Assembly: GCA_026987795.1 (NCBI GenBank)
Contig: JALSMF010000471.1
Location: forward strand, 1 to 5,757
Source of the DNA: Bacteroidales bacterium
Lineage (GTDB): Bacteria; Bacteroidota; Bacteroidia; Bacteroidales; JAADGE01
Length of the DNA stretch: 5,757 nt
Direction of reading: 5' to 3'
Under the pieces are notes generated by a model. The model made no database searches, was not told the origin of the DNA, and saw nothing but the letters and a program-made list of their open reading frames with translations. Position 1 is the stretch's first letter. Every line of letters begins with the position of its first letter. The position numbers and the translations under genes were made by a program. Shown here in pieces: positions 1 through 5,757 of the stretch.

Positions 1-2325
1 TCTGAAAAACTTAAAGTAGAAGGAAAAAATGAAATAGCCTCAATCTCGGAATATACAAATAACCTAATTGACGGACTCGAAAGAACATCTGAATTTGCAC
101 AAGAGATAGGTAAAGGAAATTATAACCTCGATTATAAACCGTTGAGTGAAAAAGATGCCTTGGGTAATGCACTCCTCGAAATGAAAGAAAACATTGTCAA
201 AACAGCGAAGTTAGAAGAAAAAAGAAAGAAAGAAGACGAAATAAGAACATGGACAAATGAAGGACTTACAAAATTTAACGATATTTTACGGCAAACACAA
301 GGCAATATACAAGAAATGTCATCAAAAGTTATCTCCGAACTTGTTAAATTTATAAATGCAAATCAAGGCGGAATGTTTGTTTTTAACGATGATGAAGAAG
401 ATAAATATCTTGAACTTACCGCTGCCTATGCATACGGAAAAGAAAAAAAGAAACAAAAAATAATATACCCCGGAGAGGGAATGGTAGGAATGGTTGCTTC
501 GGAAAAGAAAACTGTTTATATGACAGAAATACCCGAATCATATATAACAATAACGTCCGGTTTGGGAGAAGCCGTTCCGAGAAGCCTGCTCATAGTACCG
601 ATGATTACCGAAGAAGAAATAATCGGTGTTATTGAGTTGGCATCTTTTTACGAATTAAAACAACATGAAATAAATTTCGTAGAAATATTATCTAAAACAA
701 TTGCATCTTCTCTTGCTGTAACAAGAATTAATCAAAGAACGGCAATACTTCTTGAACAATCGCAAAAACAAGCAGAATTAATGAAGATTCAGGAAGAAGA
801 AATGAGGCAAAATTTTGAGGAGTTGCAACAAGCACAAGAAGACTCTGCTCAAAAAGCAGCACAAATGGCAAGTATTCTGGCTGCCATTGACACCTCATCT
901 CTTGTCAGCGAAATAGACTTAAACGGAAATATTACTTCAGTAAACAGAGGACTTATTGAGTTGTTAGGAGTTGACGAAAATACATTAACGGGTATAAAGC
1001 TGAAAGATTTTATTCACACGGAAACAGAGCAGGAGTTCAACGAATTCTGGCAACGTTTAATAAACGGACAAAATGTTCAACGTAATGAACATATTACAAT
1101 AAACGATAAAGAACTTTGGTTTGCCGCTGTTTATGCTCCGATAATTGACGATTCCGGTAAGATACTTTATATTCTTTCAATTGCAAGTGATTTAAGCGAC
1201 TCCAAAAAATTGGAGACAGAACTTAAAGAAAGAGAAAAGCAGTTGAGAAAAACACTTGAGGAGGTTGAAAAGGCACATAAAGAAGCTGAACGCAAGCAGC
1301 ACATTCTTGAAAATACAAACGAAATGCTTAAAGCAAACGAAAAAACACTGCAATCTGCCGTTGAAAGTGCGATGAAACAAAGAAAAGAGCTTGCTAAAAA
1401 AATAGATGAAATCGCAGAAAAAGAAGCAGAAACAAACAGTTGGCTTGAGGGCATAAATCAAACAAATATCGTTGCCGAATTTGACCTTGAAAGAAACATC
1501 CTTAACGTAAATCATATTTTTGAAAAGACATTCGGATACAAAAAAACAGAAACAGAAAAGCTAAAACACGATGTTCTGGTTTCCGAAAACATTATAAAAA
1601 CAGAAGAATACGCAAAAAGGTGGGAAAAACTGAAAAGAGGAATACATATAAGCGGAACGTTCAGTTTTAAAGCCAAAAATAACCAGACAGTTTATATACA
1701 GGGAACCTACACGGCAATAAAAGACCATAAGGGGAAAACAATAAAAATATATCTAGTCGGTTTCGATACATCGGATCTGATTAAAAAATCCGAAGAACTT
1801 AAAGCTCGGGAAACAGAGCTTTTCTTTCAGGTAGAAGAAATGAAGCATCTTCAGGAACAATCCTTAAAATTAGAAGAAGAACTTACAAAACAAGCCATAG
1901 AACTTGCAGAAAGTGAGGCTGCGGAAAAAAGCAAAGCAGAAGGGATAAACAGAACAAATATTGTCGCAGAATTTGATACAGAAGGAAATATAATTTTTAC
2001 AAACAAAAAATTTGATGAAATATTCGGATATACAGAAAAAGAACTGGCTGGAAAACATCATAATATTTTAATCACGGATGATTTTGCAAATTCAAACCAA
2101 TATAAACAAGCATGGGAGTCTCTTACGGAAGGTAATTACGTGAGCGAGACTTTTGCCTTTCTTAATAAAAAAGGAGAAGTGCTTTTTATACAGGGTACAT
2201 ACACTCCGATAAAAAATTCTGACGGTGAAGTAATTAAAATTTTGCTTGTCGGCTTTGACAATACAGAACTTATGAAAAAGGCTGAAAAACTTAAATCGTT
2301 GGAAGAAAAGCTTAAAAACAAATAA
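1..2325 (+). CDS. HAMP-GAF-PAS-PAS-PAS sensory protein, 5'-truncated by the window, no output domain
   Basis: The frame is open from base 1 with no stop, so the gene starts upstream; 774 residues are visible. The TTG at 142 falls inside the HAMP-like motif and is not a credible start. Visible residues: about 14-65 form the end of a HAMP domain (FAQEIGKGN, then SEKDALGNALLEM). Residues 80-98 are a linker (EIRTWTNEGLTKFNDILR). Residues 107-243 are a GAF domain (PGEGMVGMVA, then LLIVPM and GVIELAS). PAS domains lie at about 291-399, 485-590 and 649-754. Glu/Lys/Gln-rich coiled coils lie at about 244-290, 400-480 and 591-645. After PAS3 only about 20 residues remain before TAA. No H-box, ATP-binding, GGDEF, SpoIIE or MCP signalling segment is seen. 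HAMP implies an N-terminal membrane or periplasmic sensor off the left edge, with all visible parts cytoplasmic. It may signal by protein contact to a separate kinase; this is inference. Ligands and partners are unknown. The domain calls are firm; the cellular role is not. Confidence 0.9.
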   Translation, partial: SEKLKVEGKNEIASISEYTNNLIDGLERTSEFAQEIGKGNYNLDYKPLSEKDALGNALLEMKENIVKTAKLEEKRKKEDEIRTWTNEGLTKFNDILRQTQGNIQEMSSKVISELVKFINANQGGMFVFNDDEEDKYLELTAAYAYGKEKKKQKIIYPGEGMVGMVASEKKTVYMTEIPESYITITSGLGEAVPRSLLIVPMITEEEIIGVIELASFYELKQHEINFVEILSKTIASSLAVTRINQRTAILLEQSQKQAELMKIQEEEMRQNFEELQQAQEDSAQKAAQMASILAAIDTSSLVSEIDLNGNITSVNRGLIELLGVDENTLTGIKLKDFIHTETEQEFNEFWQRLINGQNVQRNEHITINDKELWFAAVYAPIIDDSGKILYILSIASDLSDSKKLETELKEREKQLRKTLEEVEKAHKEAERKQHILENTNEMLKANEKTLQSAVESAMKQRKELAKKIDEIAEKEAETNSWLEGINQTNIVAEFDLERNILNVNHIFEKTFGYKKTETEKLKHDVLVSENIIKTEEYAKRWEKLKRGIHISGTFSFKAKNNQTVYIQGTYTAIKDHKGKTIKIYLVGFDTSDLIKKSEELKARETELFFQVEEMKHLQEQSLKLEEELTKQAIELAESEAAEKSKAEGINRTNIVAEFDTEGNIIFTNKKFDEIFGYTEKELAGKHHNILITDDFANSNQYKQAWESLTEGNYVSETFAFLNKKGEVLFIQGTYTPIKNSDGEVIKILLVGFDNTELMKKAEKLKSLEEKLKNK
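1447..1803 (+). repeat. First copy of tandem PAS duplication (PAS2)
   Basis: This segment encodes visible residues 483-601 of the sensory protein. It aligns without gaps to the segment at 1939-2295, with 56 of 119 residues identical by hand count. Shared blocks are TNIVAEFD at the start, FGY, the YxxxWExL helix, IQGTYTxIK, and LVGFD followed by LxKKxExLK. Synonymous positions have diverged in the DNA, so this is an old intragenic duplication rather than a recent one. PAS2 has lost the GKHH motif seen in the second copy, reading EKLKHD there. Confidence 0.85.
1939..2295 (+). repeat. Second copy of tandem PAS duplication (PAS3)
   Basis: This segment encodes visible residues 647-765, offset by exactly 492 bases (164 codons) from the first copy. 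It carries GKHHNIL followed by YxxxWESLxEG and FIQGTYTPI. From memory of the family, this pattern resembles the PAS domains of chemotaxis-type proteins such as BdlA and Aer2-like receptors. The aromatic before IQ is Phe here and Tyr in PAS2, where those proteins often have Trp. Any cofactor is unknown. Confidence 0.85.
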
Positions 2326-2397
2326 AACAGGAACTATACAAAAAATCTTTTCACACAGTTATTTTCCGGCAGTTCATGGCACAGCAATAAAATTTCG

Positions 2398-2405
2398 TAA
2401 ATTTA
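2398..2405 (+). promoter_or_regulatory. Weak candidate -7 element for the CarboxypepD_reg gene
   Basis: The 151-base gap between the sensory gene and the next start should hold a promoter. TAAATTTA matches the Bacteroidota -7 consensus TAnnTTTG except at the last base. About 20 bases upstream there is only a poor -33 candidate (TTC at 2373, no TTG). If correct, the leader would be about 65 bases. The rest of the gap holds short A/T-only inverted repeats (2413-2426 and 2427-2443) that are too weak to call. Confidence 0.2.
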
Positions 2406-2476
2406 CATAGGGTAAAACCGCTTTTATTTATCATAAAGATAAACAAATTATTATTTACTCTTTTAAATTTTACGTT

Positions 2477-3748
2477 ATGAATAATTTAAAATCATTGCTC
2501 AAGGGAATTGTAACAATACTTATTGTATTATTTGCCGTTCCGTCTGTTTCTCAGACATCCGCACTGAAAGACTATATCCGAATAACAGGGAAAATAGTTG
2601 ACTCCGAAACCGGAATGCCGATTGCCTTTGCATCCGTAACCGTTGATAACACACAAACAGGAACCGTTGCCAATACCGAAGGTGAATTCACAATTCAGTT
2701 TGAAAAATCTGTTAATGCAAAATATCTGGCTTTTAAATATATCGGATATAAAAACAAAAAAGTTGCGATAAAAAAAATTCCGCAAAAAAATTTCACGGTT
2801 GAATTAAGTCCGTCTGTTATTTCCATAGACGAGGTTATTGTCCGTCCCGGAGATGCAGAAGTGTTGATTAAAGAGGTTTTGGCTAAAATCCCCGAAAATT
2901 ACGGAAATAAACCATATAAAGAAATGGCTTTTTATCGGGAATACGTAAAAAAGAAACGCAGGTATGTTTCTGTATCCGAAGCCGTAGTAGAAATCTACAA
3001 AGCCCCTTACGATAAAATTATATCCGAAGATGCCGTTAAGCTATATAAAGGTCATAAAAGTGCCAAAGTTAAAACACAGGATACTCTTATTATGAAGCTC
3101 AGGGGCGGACCTAAAACAGCTCTTATGCTCGACATAGCCAAAAACCCTGATATTTTGTTTTCAGAGGATTTTCTCGAATTATATGATTTTCGAATATCTA
3201 ACATTACTAATATAGACGACCGACAAAACTATATCCTCTTGTTTAAGCAAAAATCAAACCCTGAATACCCTCTTTTTAACGGTAAATTATATATTGACGT
3301 TAAAACTTTGGCAATAACTGCTGCTGAATTCAGCCTTAATTTAGAAAACCCGGAAGCGGCAAGCAGAATTTTTGTTCGTAAAAAACCGTTATTTATGACA
3401 ATTCGCCCCGTTAATACAAAATATCTCGTAAACTATGCAGAAGATAACGGAATATACTATTTTTCGCATGCAAGAGGTGAAGTTGAATTTGAAATAAAAT
3501 GGAAAAGGAAGTTATTTAAATCTCACTACTCCGTTATGACAGAAATTGCAATAACAGACAGAACCGATAAAAACGTGCAAAAAATTCCGAGAAGCAAACA
3601 ACTGAAATCAAATATTATCTTTGATGAAAAAGTTGTTCCGTTTTCCGATAAAGATTTTTGGGGAAAATATAATACCATAAAACCGGAGGAGTCAATAGAA
3701 AAAACAATAAAAAAATACGGCGTAAGGCTTAAAATTCAGGAAAATTAA
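2477..3748 (+). CDS. Exported CarboxypepD_reg-like domain protein without TonB-dependent barrel
   Basis: This is a complete 423-residue protein. Residues 1-26 look like a Sec signal peptide: two Lys, then a hydrophobic stretch (GIVTILIVLFAVPSVS) ending near Gln26. Residues 34-112 are a CarboxypepD_reg-like beta-sandwich (TGKIVDSETGMPIAFASV, then TGTVANTEGEFTI and FKYIGY). After the linker IDEVIVRP, residues 126-423 match what I recall of Bacteroidota proteins annotated only as carboxypeptidase-like regulatory domain proteins. Hallmarks are LIKEVLAKIPENY, AFYREYVKKKRRYVSVSEAVVEIYK and, near the C-terminus, FWGKYNTIKPEE. Despite the domain name there is no peptidase active site. At 423 residues with no plug domain it is not a SusC receptor. 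Location is inferred to be periplasm or outer-membrane inner face; function is unknown. No Shine-Dalgarno precedes ATG 2477, which is usual in this phylum. A terminator follows, so it is probably transcribed alone. Confidence 0.85.
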   Translation: MNNLKSLLKGIVTILIVLFAVPSVSQTSALKDYIRITGKIVDSETGMPIAFASVTVDNTQTGTVANTEGEFTIQFEKSVNAKYLAFKYIGYKNKKVAIKKIPQKNFTVELSPSVISIDEVIVRPGDAEVLIKEVLAKIPENYGNKPYKEMAFYREYVKKKRRYVSVSEAVVEIYKAPYDKIISEDAVKLYKGHKSAKVKTQDTLIMKLRGGPKTALMLDIAKNPDILFSEDFLELYDFRISNITNIDDRQNYILLFKQKSNPEYPLFNGKLYIDVKTLAITAAEFSLNLENPEAASRIFVRKKPLFMTIRPVNTKYLVNYAEDNGIYYFSHARGEVEFEIKWKRKLFKSHYSVMTEIAITDRTDKNVQKIPRSKQLKSNIIFDEKVVPFSDKDFWGKYNTIKPEESIEKTIKKYGVRLKIQEN

Positions 3749-3760
3749 TATAAATGTCTT

Positions 3761-3809
3761 AAAAACCGGATAATCAAATTATAGTTTAGCCGGTTTTTTA
3801 AATTTTTTT
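3761..3809 (+). terminator. Intrinsic terminator after the CarboxypepD_reg gene
   Basis: AAAAACCGG (3761-3769) pairs perfectly with CCGGTTTTT (3790-3798), a 9-bp stem. It can extend past one A-G mismatch through TAA/TTA, leaving a 12-base loop. T6 (3794-3799) and T7 (3803-3809) follow, broken by AAA. It begins 12 bases after the stop of the preceding gene and ends 5 bases before the sigma factor start. The A-run on the 5' arm means it could also act on the opposite strand, but no minus-strand gene is seen nearby. Confidence 0.8.
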
Positions 3810-3814
3810 ACAAG

Positions 3815-4339
3815 TTGGATAATCTAAACCTGAAAAATATAAACATACAAGACTTTGAAAAACTTTTCAAAAAATATTATGCCGAATTGTGCGGATACGC
3901 AGTTAAATATACAAAAAACAAACTGTCTTCCGAAGAAATCGTGCAAAACGTATTTTATAAAATATGGGAAAAACGCTCTTTTATAAATGTAAAAATATCG
4001 GTAAAAGCATATCTGTATGTTTCTGTCAGAAATTCGTGTCTGCAAAAAATAAACCGCGATAAAATTGCGGATACATATATGAAGTATCTTGACGAACAAG
4101 ATAATACGGAAAGAATAACACCATACGACTCTTTTATTTTTAACGAAACAAAAGAAATATTCAATGATGTTTTAAATTCGTTACCTCAAAGATGTTCTGA
4201 GATATTTATTTTAAGCCGTTTCGAGGGTTTAAAATACGCTGAAATTGCCGAGAGGCTTGAAATATCGGTAAAAACCGTTGAAGCAAACATAAGTAAGGCT
4301 TTGAAAATTTTCAGAACTTATTTTCCCGAATACAGCTGA
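3815..4339 (+). CDS. ECF RNA polymerase sigma factor (FecI-like, Bacteroidota-type)
   Basis: This 174-residue sigma-70 family protein of the extracytoplasmic-function class would direct RNA polymerase to a small regulon when freed from its anti-sigma factor. Sigma region 2 is at about 14-80 (DFEKLFKKYYAELCGYA, then EEIVQNVFYKIWEKR and AYLYVSVRN). Region 4 is at about 118-169 (LPQRCSEIFILSRFEGLKYAEIAERL), with the helix-turn-helix at 142-162 (AEIAERLEISVKTVEANISKA without its last residue). There is no region 3, as expected. The common region 2 sequence EDIVQDVF reads EEIVQNVF here. The start is TTG: in-frame codons back to the stop at 3782 contain no ATG, and no Met occurs until residue 88, well past region 2. 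The anti-sigma gene follows after 6 bases, so the two are surely co-transcribed. Family resemblance is to the 'sigma-70, Bacteroides expansion' group. The target regulon is unknown, although the downstream STN gene is a natural member. Confidence 0.93.
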   Translation: MDNLNLKNINIQDFEKLFKKYYAELCGYAVKYTKNKLSSEEIVQNVFYKIWEKRSFINVKISVKAYLYVSVRNSCLQKINRDKIADTYMKYLDEQDNTERITPYDSFIFNETKEIFNDVLNSLPQRCSEIFILSRFEGLKYAEIAERLEISVKTVEANISKALKIFRTYFPEYS

Positions 4340-4345
4340 AAAACT

Positions 4346-5272
4346 ATGACACACAGAGAAGATAAAATAATTAAAGATTTCATAACCGGTAAATTAAACA
4401 ATGCCGAAAGAAAAAAGGTTGCCGAAATTTTAACACAAAGCACCGAAAATTATAATAATAACACATCTGAAAATTATGAATTTAACACTGGTGCAGCATG
4501 GAATAAATTTAAGCAAAAAAACAAAATTCTAAACTCCGACATTTCTGAAAAAAAATCGAAAAAGCAATATTTTTTTAAAGTTGCGGCAGTTTTAACAATA
4601 CTTATAAGCTTGTCGTTAAGCTATTATTTTATGTCATATGCCGGGAAACACACAATTTCGGTTAAAGCCAAAAATGAAATAAAAGAAATTACCTTGCCCG
4701 ACGGTTCTGTCCTGACCCTAAACATTAATTCCGAAATAAAATATCCGAAAAAATTTTCTGAAAACGAGCGGTCGGCAAAATTTGAGGGTGAAGGATTTTT
4801 TATTATAAAAAGAAACAAACAAAAACCGTTTAAGATAAAAACCGGTAATTCGGAAATAACAGTAAAAGGAACCTCATTTAATGTTAACACCAAAAAAAAT
4901 AAGACCGAAGTTATTGTTGCATCAGGCAGGGTTGAGCTTAAAACAAAGCAAAAAAAAGTAACACTTAAAATCGGAGAAAAAGGAATATCCGAAAAAGGTT
5001 TTTTACGAAAAACTGTTGTAAAAAACCAAAACTACATAGCTTGGAAAACACACTTTTTCAGTTATGAAAACGAAAAACTTAAAAATATTGTTTCTGACAT
5101 TAACAAAGTTTATAATGTAAATATCAGTTTCAAAAATCCGAAAACAGGCGAAATCGTAACGGGAAAAACAACTTTTGACAACTATGACATACAAACAATC
5201 GTTAAACTTATTTGCGAAACACATAATTTAAAAGCCGAAATAAAGGGAAAAAATATTATATTGTCATATTAA
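4346..5272 (+). CDS. FecR-family anti-sigma factor with DUF4974 domain
   Basis: This 308-residue single-pass inner-membrane protein is the partner of the sigma factor encoded just upstream. Residues 1-75 are cytoplasmic and would bind the sigma factor; AAWNKFKQK at 50-58 fits the usual end of this region. Residues 76-95 are the transmembrane helix (FFKVAAVLTILISLSLSYYF). Residues 104-198 are the FecR domain: EITLPDGSVLTLNINSEI, then FEGEGFFIIK, KPFKIKTGNSEITVKGTSF and VASGRVEL. Residues 237-307 are DUF4974 (FFSYENEKLKNIVSDINKVY to the C-terminus, with GKTTFDNYDIQTIVKLI). Length and order are typical of complete family members. ATG 4346 follows the sigma stop by 6 bases, with no Shine-Dalgarno. 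In known FecIR-type systems the periplasmic part receives a signal from the STN domain of an outer-membrane protein, and proteolysis then frees the sigma factor. This model is applied here by family, not shown by the sequence. Confidence 0.93.
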   Translation: MTHREDKIIKDFITGKLNNAERKKVAEILTQSTENYNNNTSENYEFNTGAAWNKFKQKNKILNSDISEKKSKKQYFFKVAAVLTILISLSLSYYFMSYAGKHTISVKAKNEIKEITLPDGSVLTLNINSEIKYPKKFSENERSAKFEGEGFFIIKRNKQKPFKIKTGNSEITVKGTSFNVNTKKNKTEVIVASGRVELKTKQKKVTLKIGEKGISEKGFLRKTVVKNQNYIAWKTHFFSYENEKLKNIVSDINKVYNVNISFKNPKTGEIVTGKTTFDNYDIQTIVKLICETHNLKAEIKGKNIILSY

Positions 5273-5284
5273 ACCCTAATTAGT

Positions 5285-5757
5285 ATGAACAAGACAGCAT
5301 TAACACTTGTTACGCTTTTCGTATTATCGTTTTTTGTGTCTTTTTCCCAAAATCCCGTTCCGGAAATAAAAGTTTCGGTTAACTTTAAAAATAAAGAAGC
5401 TAATGACATTTTAGATGTTTTGAGTAAAAAAACAGGGTATTATTTTTCCTACAATGCCGAAGTTTTGCCCGAAAACAAAAAAATAAGTATAACAGAACGC
5501 AATATTTCTCTTAAAAACATTTTAGACTCCGTATTCCGAAACAATGTTGATTACAAACTGCTGGGCAACCATATAGTTATTACAAAGCATAACTTTTCCG
5601 AAAACCCGGAACAAAATAACCGTATAACCTATAAAGGGAAGATAATTAATGCAGAAACAAGGGCAGCCGTTCCCTTTGCCTCTGTCGGAATATTAAACAC
5701 AACAAAAGGAACCGCTGCTAACCAAAACGGAGAATTTATCCTGAATATTCCGCTTTC
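5285..5757 (+). CDS. Exported STN + CarboxypepD_reg protein, N-terminal part (3' end beyond window)
   Basis: The frame opens at ATG 5285 and runs to the right edge without a stop, giving 157 codons plus 2 bases. Residues 1-21 form a signal peptide (MNKTALTLVTLFVLSFFVSF, then SQ). Residues 31-101 are a secretin/TonB short N-terminal (STN) domain: VNFKNKEANDILDVLSKKTG, YYFSYNAEVLP, then LKNILDSVF and GNHIVIT. From about 115 a CarboxypepD_reg-like domain begins (KGKIINAETRAAVPFASVG, then NQNGEFILNIP). The start lies 12 bases after the anti-sigma stop, so it is the third gene of the operon. STN domains in this position normally contact the anti-sigma factor across the periplasm. The rest could be a SusC-like TonB-dependent receptor. 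Alternatively it could be a barrel-less STN/CarboxypepD_reg protein; the PFASV...NQNGEF wording is closer to the 2477-3748 protein than to typical SusC. The plug and barrel would lie beyond the window. Confidence 0.88.
   Translation, partial: MNKTALTLVTLFVLSFFVSFSQNPVPEIKVSVNFKNKEANDILDVLSKKTGYYFSYNAEVLPENKKISITERNISLKNILDSVFRNNVDYKLLGNHIVITKHNFSENPEQNNRITYKGKIINAETRAAVPFASVGILNTTKGTAANQNGEFILNIPL

Noticed and set aside
142..144. TTG as the start codon of the sensory protein
   Set aside because: The same frame is open to base 1 and encodes the conserved first part of the HAMP motif before this codon, so the true start lies upstream of the window.
1167..1515. Overlapping minus-strand open frames opposite the coiled-coil region
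   Set aside because: They are Phe/Ser/Cys-rich shadows of Lys/Glu-rich codons on the + strand, with no recognisable domain. The same applies to the other minus-strand frames at 1870-2061, 2136-2321, 2528-2785, 3824-4164, 4624-4893 and 5003-5224.
1939..2325. A degenerate histidine kinase or MCP signalling domain at the end of the sensory protein
   Set aside because: The segment aligns throughout with the preceding PAS domain, and only about 20 coil residues follow. No H-box, N-box or MCP hairpin motif is present.
2413..2443. Inverted repeats TAAAA-CCGC-TTTTA and TTTATC-ATAAA-GATAAA in the gap after the sensory gene, as terminator or operator
   Set aside because: The stems are 5-6 bp and almost wholly A/T, with no T-tract in the right place. 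Such repeats are expected by chance at this base composition.
5276..5283. CTAATTAG palindrome just before the STN gene
   Set aside because: An 8-base A/T-rich palindrome with no second copy noticed nearby; likely chance in a 12-base intergenic gap.
1..5757. CRISPR array, transposon ends, tRNA or rRNA genes
   Set aside because: No short direct-repeat array, transposase-like protein, terminal inverted repeats or RNA gene signature was seen on reading both strands. Coding density is high and uniform.

Overview
The window looks like chromosomal DNA from a member of the Bacteroidota. The evidence is low GC (strongly A/T-rich, roughly one third GC by eye), no Shine-Dalgarno motif before any start, proteins that begin with CarboxypepD_reg-like or STN modules, and an ECF sigma factor paired with a FecR/DUF4974 anti-sigma factor. 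All five genes lie on the + strand. There are no RNA genes, insertion sequences, CRISPR arrays or phage genes.

Region 1 (1-2325) is the C-terminal part of a large sensory protein whose 5' end lies outside the window. In order it has the end of a HAMP domain, a GAF domain and three PAS domains separated by long coiled coils. It then stops with no histidine kinase, cyclase, SpoIIE or methyl-accepting output domain. The last two PAS domains are a tandem duplication with a 492-base period. Region 2 (2326-2476) is a 151-base A/T-rich gap that probably carries the promoter of the next gene.

Region 3 (2477-3748) encodes an exported protein of 423 residues with an N-terminal CarboxypepD_reg-like domain but no TonB-dependent barrel. 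It ends at a clear intrinsic terminator (3761-3809).

Region 4 (3815-5757) is a compact cell-surface-signalling operon: an ECF sigma factor starting at TTG, a single-pass FecR-type anti-sigma factor 6 bases later, and, 12 bases after that, the first 157 residues of an exported STN plus CarboxypepD_reg protein that runs off the right edge. The expected circuit is that the STN protein senses a ligand at the outer membrane and contacts the periplasmic part of the anti-sigma factor, which then releases the sigma factor to transcribe target genes. Whether the last protein is a SusC-like TonB-dependent receptor or a barrel-less STN protein cannot be decided here.

Nothing in the window is clearly a new system. 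The points most worth a second look are the sensor with no output domain and a duplicated PAS pair, the sigma gene starting 5 bases after a terminator, and the CarboxypepD_reg module shared by the genes on either side of the sigma/anti-sigma pair.
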